This document shows positions 11,650 through 23,965 of a DNA stretch of 64,000 nt, piece after piece. The notes under the pieces were generated by a model. It made no database searches. It had not been told where the DNA came from and saw only the letters and a program-made list of their open reading frames with translations. A program made the position numbers and the translations under genes. Source of the DNA: Welwitschia mirabilis (lineage: Eukaryota > Gnetophyta > Gnetopsida > Welwitschiales); NCBI GenBank assembly GCA_051453625.1, contig JBOZIK010000001.1, positions 297,975,774-298,039,773 of the forward strand, written 5' to 3'. The first letter of the stretch is position 1; each line of letters starts with the position of its first letter.

Positions 11650-13518
11650 AGGAGAAAATTCTTAAAATATAAAGAGAGAAAGTAGAATAGGGATACTCTA
11701 GTGGACAAGGTACATGCAAGTGCTACCAAAGCACAAAATCCCATCAAGGGTAAATATACATGGCAGAGAAGGTTAAGGAGGAAGATCACATACCAAAAAC
11801 ATGAATATGACTAGAGCCATCAAAATATTATGACAAATTGAAGAACACCTTTAAGCACTAGAAGTATCCTAGGCACTACCATGAGAGGACTCTACATCTA
11901 ACAAAGAAGCAACAACAGAGGCTTATACTAGTAATAGAGGTTATTTGGAATAATCACATGAGGATAGATTTTTAAAGGCCTTAACCAAGATTGGAAAGAA
12001 TGTTAGTCTTAATGTTTCCACTTGTGATGGTAGCCTAAATTATAAATATTATTAAACTAAATAAGATGGATGGATGAATATTTTGAAGTAGCTAAAGTAG
12101 AGGAAGAGAAGAAAATTAAAATTGCAATTATTAAGCTCTCTAGTTTAGTAGCAATTTTGTGGGAGTATGTGCAAGATGAATGTAAGAAGAAGGGAAAGGA
12201 AAAAATTAGAAGCTGGAAGAAGATGATAAGTTAAAGTTTAAGTTATTACCTCCTAATTACAAAAGATATTTATATCAACAATTGCAAAATCTCAAGTAGA
12301 ATAAGTTAAAGGAATATAATCAGGATTTCCATAAGTTAATCATTTGCAAAAAGGTTCTAAAGGATAAGAAAGAGCAAATCACAAGGTACATTGATGGCCT
12401 AAGAATAATCATCAAGAATGAGATGGTTGTAATTTATGCAAGCTTAGTAGAGAAAGCATACCAATATGCTATAAAGACTAAAGAGGAATTATAATGAAGA
12501 AGCATTACTAGTGGTATTTATCGGGAATACAGGGTGCCTAGAGGAAGAGGAGATAGAATGCAATCTTAAAGAGTCAATACCACTAGTGATTTTAATCAAA
12601 AGAATGCAAACTACATAAATTAAGTTTATAAATCATAGAGCACTTTAGATCAACTTGTAAGCCTACGAATCCTTTCCATGATACATGTTTTAAGTCTGGT
12701 GAATACAGATATCATATTTAGAATATCGTAAATTAGTTGCCAATAGTTTGCATACATTATCCCAAGATAGGCATTAGCAGAGGAGGTGGCTAGTAGTTCT
12801 AGATCTATAGTAGAACAAAATTTAGAGCTAGAATAGTTGAGAACAAAGGCACTCATAAGAACTATAGTACTACATGGTCATCTTATCAATAAAGTTGCAT
12901 AGAGAAGGAATTTTTTGAGGTTCCATGTATTATGTGGAGGTAAGATGGAATTACAACTATAAAAAATGGTAGTTCAAATAATTTTGTATCAAAGTTTATG
13001 ATAGAACAATTACATTTACCCATAAGATATCATTCTAACTCATATATGATAAGTTGGTTGGATCACTCCATAAACAAGCATGTGGATAAGTAGTATTGAA
13101 TAACATTTTATATTAGTAAAAATGTAGATTCAGTATTATGTGATATTCTCCCTATGGATTTTTGTCATATTATACTTGGAAAGCCATGATAGTTTAATAG
13201 GTATGTGGTAACTAATTCATGAACTAATACAGTAATGGTTTAAAAAAAAAGATTGATTATTTAGGATTCATGAAAATCCACTATTAGCATTTTTACAAAG
13301 GAATCCTATGCAACATAGCATAAAAATGATAAATAATTTTATCTACTTAATAATATAAAAGGAATTTTTACAATAGATAAGAGCAGAAACACAAGAAATG
13401 ACGTTAGTATTAACATTGATCACACATCCACAAGAGGATATACTAGTACCAAAGGTAAGTGCATTACTGAAGGAGTTTCAAGAAATTTTAGTAAGAGTCT
13501 TCCATATGATTTTCCTCC
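11650..13518 (+). pseudogene. CRM/Reina-like gypsy copy B: leader, gag, zinc knuckle, protease
   Basis: The same leader as copy A (about 11650-11905) is followed by gag (SLNVSTCDGSLNYKYY near 12010; EEQITRYIDGL near 12370), a decayed zinc knuckle near 12687-12725 and the protease region. In the knuckle the second Cys codon is TCT and the last Cys is lost. The protease end near 13140 carries CDILPMDFCHIILGKP, the family's CD-x-x-PMD-x-CH-x-LLG-x-PW motif. It ends in the protease-RT linker at a 100-N gap (13519-13618). It differs clearly from copy C, so it is a separate insertion rather than an allele. Confidence 0.72.
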
Positions 13519-13618
13519 NNNNNNNNNNNNNNNNNNNNNNNNNNNNNNNNNNNNNNNNNNNNNNNNNNNNNNNNNNNNNNNNNNNNNNNNNNNNNNNNNN
13601 NNNNNNNNNNNNNNNNNN

Positions 13619-14909
13619 AAGTAGAGGAAGAGAAAATAGAAAATTGTAGTTATGAAGCTCTTTGGTTTAGTAGCAAGTTGATGGGAGCATGTGAAACATG
13701 AACATAAGAAGAAGGGCAAGGAGATGATTAAAATCTTAGAGAAGATAGTAAGTAAGTTAAATTTCAAGTTATTACCTCCTAATTACAAAAGAGATTTGTA
13801 TCAAAAGTCATAGAATCTCAAGTAGAATGAGAAGTCTATAAAGGAATATACTAAGGAGTTCCATAAGTTAACCATCCATACAAAGGTTACAGAGGATAAG
13901 GAAGAGCAAATCGCAAGGTACATTCATGGCCTGAGGACAACTATCAAGGATGAGACGGCTATGATTTGTCCAAGCTTAGTAGAGAAAGCATACCAATATG
14001 CTATAAAGGGTGAAGAGAAATTAAAAAGAAGAAGCACTACTAGTGGCATTCAAAGAAGATATACTCCACCTTAAGGAACAGGAGGTAGAATGCAATCTTA
14101 AAGAGTCAATACCACTAGGTATTTAAACCAACAGAATGTAAGTCACATAAGGAAAACTTAACAACAATCTTTTTTTGGACATGAAAGGATAGGAAGATTC
14201 ATAAATCACTTTAGTTCAACTAGTAACCTACAAACTCTTTCTGCAATGCATGTCTTAAGTGTGGTGAATATGAACATCATCTTATAGAATGTCCCAAAGT
14301 AGTTGTCAATAGTTTACATACATTAGCCTCGATGAAGGAAATAATAGAGGAGGTGGCCAATAGTTTTAGAACTATAGCAGAAAAAAATTCAGATGTAGAA
14401 GAGCTAAGAACACAAGCACTCATAATAATTGTAGTACTACATCCTCATGATGTCAGCCAAGCTAAGAAAACAAGGAATTTGATGAGGTTTCATGTACTAT
14501 GTGGAGGTAAGATAGTAATTACAAATGTAAACAATGCTAGTTTAGATAATTTGATGTTAAGGTTTATGATGAGATAATTATGTTTGCTTATAAGAGATCA
14601 TTTTAATCCATATAGGGTAAGTTGGTTGGATCAATCCACAAACAGGCATGTGGACAAGTAGTATTGGACAACATTTGTATTGATAACTATGTAGATTTAG
14701 TATTATGTGATATTGTTCCCATGGACGTTTGTCATATTATTCTTAAAAAGCTATGATAGTTTAAACAGTATGTAGTAATTAATCATGAGCTAATACAATG
14801 ATGGTAAAGGAAAATGATTAATTGTTTAGGAGTTATGGAAATCCACTAGTAGCATTTTTACAAAAGAAGCCTATGCAACATAGCACACATACAATAAAGA
14901 GTTTTAGCT
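13619..14909 (+). pseudogene. CRM/Reina-like gypsy copy C: gag, zinc knuckle, protease
   Basis: Gag core motifs (LPPNYKRDLYQK, EYTKEFHKLTIHTKV, EEQIARYIHGL) are followed by SLVEKAYQYAIKGEEKLK. An intact CX2CX4HX4C zinc knuckle follows at 14251-14292 (CLKCGEYEHHLIEC), the nucleic-acid-binding element of retroviral-type gag. A protease remnant follows, with YVDLVLCDIVPMDVCHIIL near 14689. Of the three gag copies this has the best-kept knuckle. It is bounded by 100-N gaps on both sides, and 14600-14909 is repeated, diverged, at 15010-15316. Confidence 0.78.
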
Positions 14910-15009
14910 NNNNNNNNNNNNNNNNNNNNNNNNNNNNNNNNNNNNNNNNNNNNNNNNNNNNNNNNNNNNNNNNNNNNNNNNNNNNNNNNNNNNNNNNNNN
15001 NNNNNNNNN

Positions 15010-16346
15010 CTCATATAGGCTAAGTTGGTTAAATTAATCCACAAAGAGACATGTGAATAAGTAGTGTTGGATAACATTACATATCAGTAACTATGTAGAT
15101 TTAGTATTATATGATATTATTCCTATGAATGCTTGTCATATTACCTTTGAAAAGCCATGGCAATTTGATAATTATGCAGTAATTGATTCACAAGCTCAAA
15201 TAGTGATGGTAAAGAAAAATTATTGATTTTATAGGATTCATCAAAATCCACCATTAGCATTCTTACAAAATAATCCTATGCAATAGAGCACATAGACAAT
15301 AAAAGTTTTGTCTACTTGATGATATAAAGGAATGTTTTATAATAAATAGTAGCAAAGAGGCAAGGAATGACAATCATGTTAACATTAGCCACACATCCAC
15401 AGGAGGATACACTAGTATCGAAGGTGAGTGCATTACTAAACAAGTTTTAAGAAATTTTAGTTAAGAATTTTTTAGATGATTTCTTATCACATAGATTCAT
15501 TTTGCATGTCATTGATCTAATCCTAGGAACATAGCTACCAAATGAGGTAGCATATCGCATGAGTCCACATGAACATGAAGAGCTAGCGAGGCAAGTGGAT
15601 GAACTCTTGAAGAAAGGATTGATAAGGAAAAGTGTGAGTCCATATGCAGTTCTAGCTATTCTTGCTCCAAAGAAAGACTTATCAAAGTTACATATGTGCA
15701 TTAATACAAGGATAATCAATAAAATCATAACCAAGTATAAATTTTCAATACCTTCTATGGATGATATTCTAGATTGTTTAGCAGGATCTCAGTATTTTAA
15801 TAATATTGATTTGAAAAGTGATAATAAAAAATTCATATAAGAGAATATGATGAATGAAAGATAAAATTTAGAACTCTAGATGGGCTATACAGATAAAGGG
15901 TTATGCCATTTGATATATCTAATGCATCTAGTACCCTTATGAGAATGATGAATGAGGTATTGAAGCCATACTTGGAAAGATTTCTTATTATGTTTTTGGA
16001 TGATATTTTGGTGTTTAGTCATAGTAAACTAGGCATTTACAACAGTTACGACTTGTTCTATCAAAATTAGCCAAAGAGAAATTAATGAACTTGAAAAAGT
16101 GTAGTTTTATGAAAAGTGAATTGGTATATTTAGGATTTATTATTTCTAGAGATGGAAATTCAGAGTAGATATGAAGCATTGTAGAGTGGCCAAGACCAAA
16201 GAATACTATAGAGGTATGCTCCTTCTATGGATTAGTTAGTTTCTATTGGAAGTTTATTAGAAATTTTAGTGATGTAGCTATAGATATGTTAGAAACAATC
16301 AAAGTAAAGAATAAATTATTTATTCGGATGATAAAAGTAAAGAAGA
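15010..16346 (+). pseudogene. CRM/Reina-like gypsy copy D: protease end and reverse transcriptase
   Basis: It starts in the protease tail (near 15095) and reads into the RT: SPHEHEELARQVDELLKKGL, SPYAVLAILAPKKD, and motif A as YFNNIDL (near 15792). The polymerase motif FLDD is at 15993-16004, where most reverse transcriptases carry (Y/F)xDD. RT copies element RNA into DNA. A 282-base stretch from 15559 is free of stops, the longest clean RT block here. Stops and indels follow, and the copy ends at a 100-N gap (16347-16446). Confidence 0.82.
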
Positions 16347-16446
16347 NNNNNNNNNNNNNNNNNNNNNNNNNNNNNNNNNNNNNNNNNNNNNNNNNNNNNN
16401 NNNNNNNNNNNNNNNNNNNNNNNNNNNNNNNNNNNNNNNNNNNNNN

Positions 16447-17376
16447 TACATATGTGCATTAATGCAAGGATAATCAATAAAATCATAATCAAGTATAAAT
16501 TTTCAATACCTTTTATGGATGATATTCTAGATTATTTAGCAGGATCTCAGTATTTTAATAATATTGATTTAAAAAGTGACAACCAAAAATTCATATAAGA
16601 AAATATGATGAATGAAACAGAAAATTTAGAACTCTAGATGGGCTATACAAATAAAGGGTTATGCCATTTGATATCTCCAATGCATCTAGTACCTTTATGA
16701 GAATGATGAATGAGGTATTGAAGTCATACTTGGAAAGATTTCTTATTAAGTTTTTGGATGATNNNNNNNNNNNNNNNNNNNNNNNNNNNNNNNNNNNNNN
16801 NNNNNNNNNNNNNNNNNNNCAAAATTAGCCAAAGAGAAATTATTAATAAACTTGAAAAAGTGTTATGAAAAGTGAATTGGTATATTTAGGATTTATTATT
16901 TCTAGATATGGAAATCCAGAGTAGATATGAAGTAGTGTAGAGTGGCCAAAACCAAAGAATACTATAGAGGTATGCTCATTCTATGGATTAGTTAGCTTCT
17001 ATTGGAAGTTTATTAGAAATTTTAGTGATGTAGCTATAGATATGTTAGAAACAATTAAAGTAAAGAAGAAATTATTTATTTGGATGATAAAAGTAAAGAA
17101 GAGTTTCCAATATTTATAAAAAAAAAAAAAAAAACTTGAGCATTACACCAGTCTTAGCCTTACCAGATTTTTCCAAAATTTTCAAAGTGGAATGTGATGC
17201 TAGTGGCATAGCTATAGGAGACATTTTAAGCCAAGAAGGAAGGCTGCATTTTTAGTGAGAAGTTAAATGAAAGTCACTAAAAATATTTCACATATGAGAA
17301 ATAATTTTATGCTATTTTATAGGTATTAAAGAAGTAATGTAATTATTTGTTTTCCAAGAAATTTGTATTATATATA
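16447..17376 (+). pseudogene. CRM/Reina-like gypsy copy E: RT to start of RNase H
   Basis: Repeats the RT of copy D from the LHMCIN segment onward with few differences, including motif A and FLDD at 16751-16762. A 57-N gap (16763-16819) follows. The later part reads through the RT thumb into the RNase H start (VECDASG near 17188). A run of 17 A at 17118-17134 interrupts the sequence between RT and RNase H. The near-identity with copy D suggests a haplotype or assembly duplicate. Confidence 0.75.
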
Positions 17377-17476
17377 NNNNNNNNNNNNNNNNNNNNNNNN
17401 NNNNNNNNNNNNNNNNNNNNNNNNNNNNNNNNNNNNNNNNNNNNNNNNNNNNNNNNNNNNNNNNNNNNNNNNNNNN

Positions 17477-20275
17477 CTAACATTAGCCACACATCCACCA
17501 GAGGATACGATAGTACCAGAGGTAAGTGCATTACTAAAGGAGTTTTAAGAAATTTTAGTAAAAAATCTTCCAGATGGCTTACCACCATAGAGATCCATTT
17601 CGCATGCTATTGATCTAATCCCAAGAGCAGAGCTACCAAATAAGGTAGCATATGATATGATTCCATATGAAAATTAAAAGCTAGTAAAACAAATTAATGA
17701 ACTCTTGAAGAAAGGATCGATAAGGTAAAGTGTAAGTTCATGTACAGTTTCATCTATTCTTCCACCAAAGAAAGACTCATCAAAATTACATATATGCATC
17801 AATGCAAGGATAATTAATAAAATTACCACTAGGTACAAATTTTTAATATCTCATATGAATGATATCTTGTATTGTTTAGTAGGATCGCAATATTTTAGTA
17901 AGATTGATTTGAAAAGTGGTTATTACCAAATATGTATAAGAGAAGGTAATGAATTGAAGACAACATTCAGAAATCTTGATGGGTTATAGGAATGAAGAGT
18001 TATGCCATTTAGTCTCTCTAATGAACCTAGTACCTTCATGAGAATGATGAATGTGGTATTGAAGCCATATTTGGGAAGATTTAGTATTGTGTTTTTGGAT
18101 GACATTTTGGTGTTTAGTCATAGTCGACTAGAGCATTTACAGCATTTACAACTTGTGCTATCAAAACTAGTAGAAGAAAAATTGATGGTAAACTTGAAGA
18201 AGTGTGTTTTTATGAAAAATGAAGTAGTATATTTAGGATATTTTGTTTCTGAAAATGAAATATGAGCAGATCCAAAGAAGGTATGAAGCATTATAAAATG
18301 GTCAAAACTAAAGAATTATATAGAGGTATGTTCATTTTATAGATTAGCAAGTCTCTATTGAAAATTTATTAGAAATTTTAGTGGTGTAGCTATAGATATG
18401 TTAGAAATAATTAAAGGAAATAGAAATCATTTGTCTCAATAATAGTAGCAGAGAAGAGTTTTCAAGAGTTAAAGAAATGGTTGAGTATTGCATCAGTTTT
18501 AGCATCACTACATTTTCCCAAAATTTTCACAGTGGAATGTGATGCTAGTGGTGTAGTCATAGGATTAGGTTTAAGCCAAGAACGAAGGCCAGTTGTATTT
18601 TTTAGTGAGAATTTAAATGAAAATCATGAAAAATATTCCACATATGAGAAATAATTTTATGCTATTTTAAAGGCATTAAAGAAATGGTATTGTTACTTGT
18701 TGCCTAAGGAAATTGTACTATATACAAATCATTGAGCCTTATAATTCATTTAGAAGAAACCAAAGCTAAATGCTAAAGATGCACAATGGGTAGAAGAGCT
18801 ATAAGAGTTTAATTTTATAGTAAAGCACAAGAAAGCTATATATAATAAGGTGGTCAATGCACTAAGTTAAAGAAGTTTCATTGGTAGTAATATTGTAGTA
18901 GAATATTTGGAAGTAGAAAACTTACAAAATGTAGAAGATCCAGACTTCAAAGACATATAGAAGCAGAAAATACAAGATCCATCAAGCATAGAAGAGTACA
19001 TAATAACTAGAGGAAAGCTATATAAGAATCAACCATTATGTATTTCTAAAGAAAATATTCATCTTGAGCTAATCAAAGAAGGACATAGTAGAGGATTAAC
19101 AGGGCATATGGGTTACAACAAAACAATTGAAAGAATTCATAGATACTTCTATTAGTCTGGAATGAGAAGCGAAATACAAAAGTTTGTAAAAGATTGTCAT
19201 ATTTATTAGCATGCTAAGGGAATATGTACAAATGTAGGCTTGTATTAATCATTACCAATACTAACAAATCCATGGCAACATGTTAGCATGAAATTTATCA
19301 GTGGCATTCCAAGATCAGGTAAAAGAAATGATTATATTCTTATAGTCGTAGATAGATTTTTAAAGATGGCACATTTCATTCCATGTGAGAAGAAGAAACA
19401 TTTTAAAAAGGTAGTTAACTTATATTTCCAAAATATTTTAAAGTTACATGGAATTCCTAAGAGCATTATTAGTTCTAGAGATTCAAAGGTTGTTAATGCA
19501 TTCTGGAAGGATATGTGGAGACAACTTAATTACAAGATCAATTTTATTTTTATATATGAGCTTTAGATAAATGAGAAAATATAAGTAGTAAATAATAGTT
19601 TAGGAAATATTTTAAGGTGTTTATGTGAAGAAGAATGCAACATGTGGGAAGATAGATTGACACAACTAGAGTTTTCATATAATAATTTAGTAGAGCATAG
19701 TATAGGAGAGACACCATTCTGTATAGTGTATGTAAGTAACTGATAAGTTCCAAAAACCTTAGGAAGTAATATTGATGATTTTGTATAGGACTTAATCAAA
19801 TTTAAAGAGTAGTTGCACTAAAGGATTATAGACTCCAATGTAGATTATAAGACATGATCAAATTCTAGGAGAAATAAAAAGTCATTCCAAGAAGGAGAAC
19901 AAGTCTTAGTATAACTACATAGGGATCAACAACATCAAAGATTTACAAAAAATTATCCTTAAAGAATTAGACCATTTTTCATCAAGAAGAAAATTTGAAA
20001 TAATTCATATGAATTAATATTACCAGAAGGAATGAGGACATTACCCATATTTAATGTTGCTAATCTATACAAATGGAGGTTAACAACAAAAAGAAACAAG
20101 AAACAATAGCTAGAATTCTAGAAGGCATCAGTATGAAATATCAAAAACTAAGAAGAAATACAATCATCTACTATAACCTTATGAAAGAGTGCTAGGATAC
20201 CAAATCCAAATGTTTGATTGAAATACTTTAACTTGAGGATAAGTTAAATACAAGAAGGTAGTCCTGATGTGAACA
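17477..20275 (+). pseudogene. CRM/Reina-like gypsy copy F: RT, RNase H, integrase
   Basis: The longest pol copy. RT (about 17600-18420) has YFSKIDLKSGYYQ and FLDD at 18092-18103. RNase H (about 18520-18880) has VECDASGVVIG with its first Asp at 18541, then FFSENLNE. Integrase: the N-terminal zinc site keeps both His (GHSRGLTGHMGYNKT near 19080), but the second Cys is Tyr (DCHIY near 19192). In the core the usual MDF is MKF and SDRD is SSRD, so two of three catalytic acidic residues appear lost. The C-terminal part (SYELILPEGMRTLPIFNVANLY near 20010) matches the NDNAY...FNVADLY end of CRM/Reina-type elements. It runs to an LR-x-x-x-x-QEG motif near 20240. Many stops make it dead. Confidence 0.85.
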
Positions 20276-23200
20276 TCTAGAACAAACAATTCCACCATTC
20301 ATATTGCATAGTCCAAAAAGATCAATGAGAAAATATCCATCACTTTTAACCTTAATACTAAGTACTCTTTTTAAATTCAAGTGGTAACTGCCACCTATCT
20401 TATGTATTATGAAACCAAGATTTTTTTTCTTGAAGAAATAATGATATTTTTGTTAAAGTCCTCTATAAATTTGGTGATTAAGCTTGAGCAATTATGATGG
20501 AGGGAAAAGATAAGAAAGAAAATAAAAAGTCTTTTTTTCCTCTATCACTTCCCTTTTTCTTGTGTTTTTTTTCCATCATCAACAGATAACCCTAATCTTG
20601 CATAACTTCAAAGCTCTTAATGGGTTACTATGAGAAGTATTTTTGCTATAGAGAACAGAAGCTATCAGAAATAAATCAAGTAATACTATCCTTTACATCC
20701 ACTATTTTTTATGAAACTCACATAAGACTACTGATGTTTGGGATTTTAGTGCATTCATCAACTCCATAAGCATGAGTAGATAAGGCCAAAGCCCATGTCT
20801 TTTCTTGTTTGTTTCTAGCTATTCAATGTTTGAACTGATCCTCTTTCTTTATTTCAATTAAGATAGGTTCTCATAAAAGAATCCTACTACTTAGATTAAT
20901 GATTAATGAGGTTTCACGTTTGCACTCATGTTAACTAAACATCTTTTATAAACCCATCTTCGTTCTTACTATCTCCCTACTAGTTATTAGAATAATTTTA
21001 AGCTATCAAGGGGGAGGTTGTGTGTTCAATTATTAAGAATAAAATTTTAATGTCTAACACTATATGCATATAAATTTCCTTAATGACTATATGTTCTTTG
21101 ATTAATAAATGTCAAGTGTCAGAATCCATATAAGTTCTAGGTCCATTTAGATATTAACTTAATGTATTATAATCCTATGCATCTTTAGTGAAATACATAT
21201 TAATAATTAATTAAAACATCATTTTAAGGGTTATTGCATTGAAACTTAATAACAACTAGAATAAAAATTCTAATACCCTATTATTACCATAAGAATTATA
21301 TCTACAATAATGACATTGCACTAGACATTTCACTGGCCTAATCTTATGAACTTGTTACATTGTTAAATCCTTTGAATGTAAAAGAAGATGTTATAGTTAA
21401 ATCCTTAACTTTTTTAATTACTATGAATACTAAGTCAGACTTTGAAAGAAGAGAATATAATACCTATTTAACAATTATTTTATTAATTATTATTTGGCTA
21501 TTACTTAAAGCTCATTCATAATATTTTATGTTTATGTATAGGAATTTCCATCATTATGAAGGAATCAAACTCTTGCTTCAATGTTTACCTTCTTAGCACA
21601 CACATCCTATTCATTCTTTGACATGCTATCTATAAAATATTCCATGATTTTTTAATATAATACAATTTGAAATACACAAAAAAAAAGTAGTCTTACCTAT
21701 AGTACATTATAAAATGAAGAAGACTTTGTTATCTTTCATTCTGCTCTCTTGCAAATCCTTCTTCTTGTCTTCACTCAAATGATTATGTGTGACTACATCA
21801 TCTAATCCTATGTATTAATTCTTTATACGATATCATAGATCTTGGGATTTTAGTGATGTCTTTAATTTAATACTATAACAACTATAATTCTCTATTACAA
21901 AAACAAGGATTTATAATGAAATGCTACTATTAGTGATCATTTCAATAATTTGATCTAATACCAAATGAGGAAAAAAAAAAGATTTACAATAGGATAAAAA
22001 TAAAGAAAAGGAATTGAATAAGAACTTATTTATTTTTTTGGTTTATGTGAAATAGTAAGTTAATACATCTTTTTATAGAATTCAGATTCTAAGTGTTTCT
22101 CAAAATAAATTTTAGAAGAATAAAATTTTCAAGAACAAAGCTAAAACAAATCTTTTATAAAGGTTCTAAAGACTTTAAATTCTAATTGAAACTCAACTTA
22201 TTCTCTTTAATGATTAAACCAGACTATGGCATGACAACTTTCTAACTTTGAGATAATCTAATTTAATAATATAATGACTCAACTATGGAATAAAAAAATT
22301 TGATGCATCTTGAGAATTTATTCAATATGAGCCAAAGGGATAATTATCCATCAAAAAAAGTAAAAACACAAATGATACGAGCAAGAAGAATCATTCTATT
22401 TATGAAGAAAAAAATAGAGCACTCATAGTCCTTAAATTTTTTCTTAAAATAGTCTTTCACTTACAATGAAGTATTACCCAAGAAGATTACCTGTCTAACT
22501 ATGTTATTTTATTGATTCATAATATACATATATTTACTTATTTCATTGATAAGAGAAAAAAATGTCATATGATTTTACACTCTCCTATATATCAAATTCT
22601 AGACGTTGAAGGTACATCCTTTGGATCTAAATCTACAAATGCATGTTTATTTATAGCTACTTATTCCTAAGAATGAGGGTTATAAATAATGAAAAGGATT
22701 TCAACTTAGGATTATCTAAAGGAGGCATGATAGAATCCCCTTTTACTTTCATCCAATGTTCTAGGTAAGAAAAGAAAAATCATAACAAATGTTCAAACTG
22801 ATGACCACCAACATGTTTAATTCATTTTTAGCACCATATAACTACATGTTTTGGTTATTAAGATTACTTTAATCATTACTATGTTATCATTTAGTCAAAC
22901 CTATACTTCTATTATAGTTATTCTTAAAGCCACCTAAATTAAACATCTATGGGCCTTTATGTATATTAGGAACATCATTGGAAGAAATCGTATTAAGGGT
23001 AAAATAAGTAGAATATCAAGGCTTAATACCTTCTTTTAAATGATTAATATCCTTTTAAAATTTTCAACTATGGAAGCAATGTGGATGGGAACATCAACAA
23101 TTAAGGCATTACTATACTTCTAAAAATTATGATAAGAATTATGAAAACTGTCATTATATTTATCTTTTCAAATATAGTTTAAAATATTAGTAGTAACTAA

Positions 23201-23865
23201 TATGTATGTTATTTTTATCAAAGATATAAAAAGAAAATCCATGAAATATAACAATATCACATCATAACAAAATAAATAACTTTAATAAAAGAAGATATTT
23301 CTTAAAAACTAAAGCTACAAAATTCAAAATGTTGTTCATATTTTGGATTCTATTAAAAGTTTTAAAAATAATAATCATTAATTAGTTACCCTATGACACT
23401 AATTTTAATTTTGGTATCCACAAGTGAACTTTTCTTAGTAAGTCACCACAGGGAATCAAGGTTAAAAGAAATGGAAAGAGGCCAAACCATGAGCTACTTA
23501 ATTTAATTCTAAATATAGTTAAAATGGTCCTTTTCCTATAATAAAGTAATGTATCTAAAAACATATTTACCTTTGATGTTAATAAAAACTACGAAACATA
23601 AGAAAAATCCATTTTTTTAAAACATAGTATAAGAATTCTAAGAAAAATTTATTTTTTAAAACGTATGTACCTTTCCATTGATTTTGAAAGGCTAAGAGAA
23701 AGAATTCTAATAGGCATTATAGTATAAGAATGATTGTATATTCTGAGTTAGAAGATTAAATTTCATCAAGCCTAGGAGAAATTTTTATTTTTTCAAATAA
23801 TTTTATGTAATATCTTGTCATTAATATTTTGAATACCTTAGCAAAAATGAACAAGTACAACCAAA
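20276..23865. other. Non-coding; possible 3' LTR of copy F at the left end
   Basis: After the pol end, TGTGAACATC at about 20276 could start a 3' LTR, and CTCTATAAATTTGG near 20460 could be its TATA region. No 5' partner was found. From about 20700 to 23865 I see only A/T-rich sequence without coding motifs. The last ~135 bases (23727-23865) repeat after the next gap. Confidence 0.3.
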
Positions 23866-23965
23866 NNNNNNNNNNNNNNNNNNNNNNNNNNNNNNNNNNN
23901 NNNNNNNNNNNNNNNNNNNNNNNNNNNNNNNNNNNNNNNNNNNNNNNNNNNNNNNNNNNNNNNNN

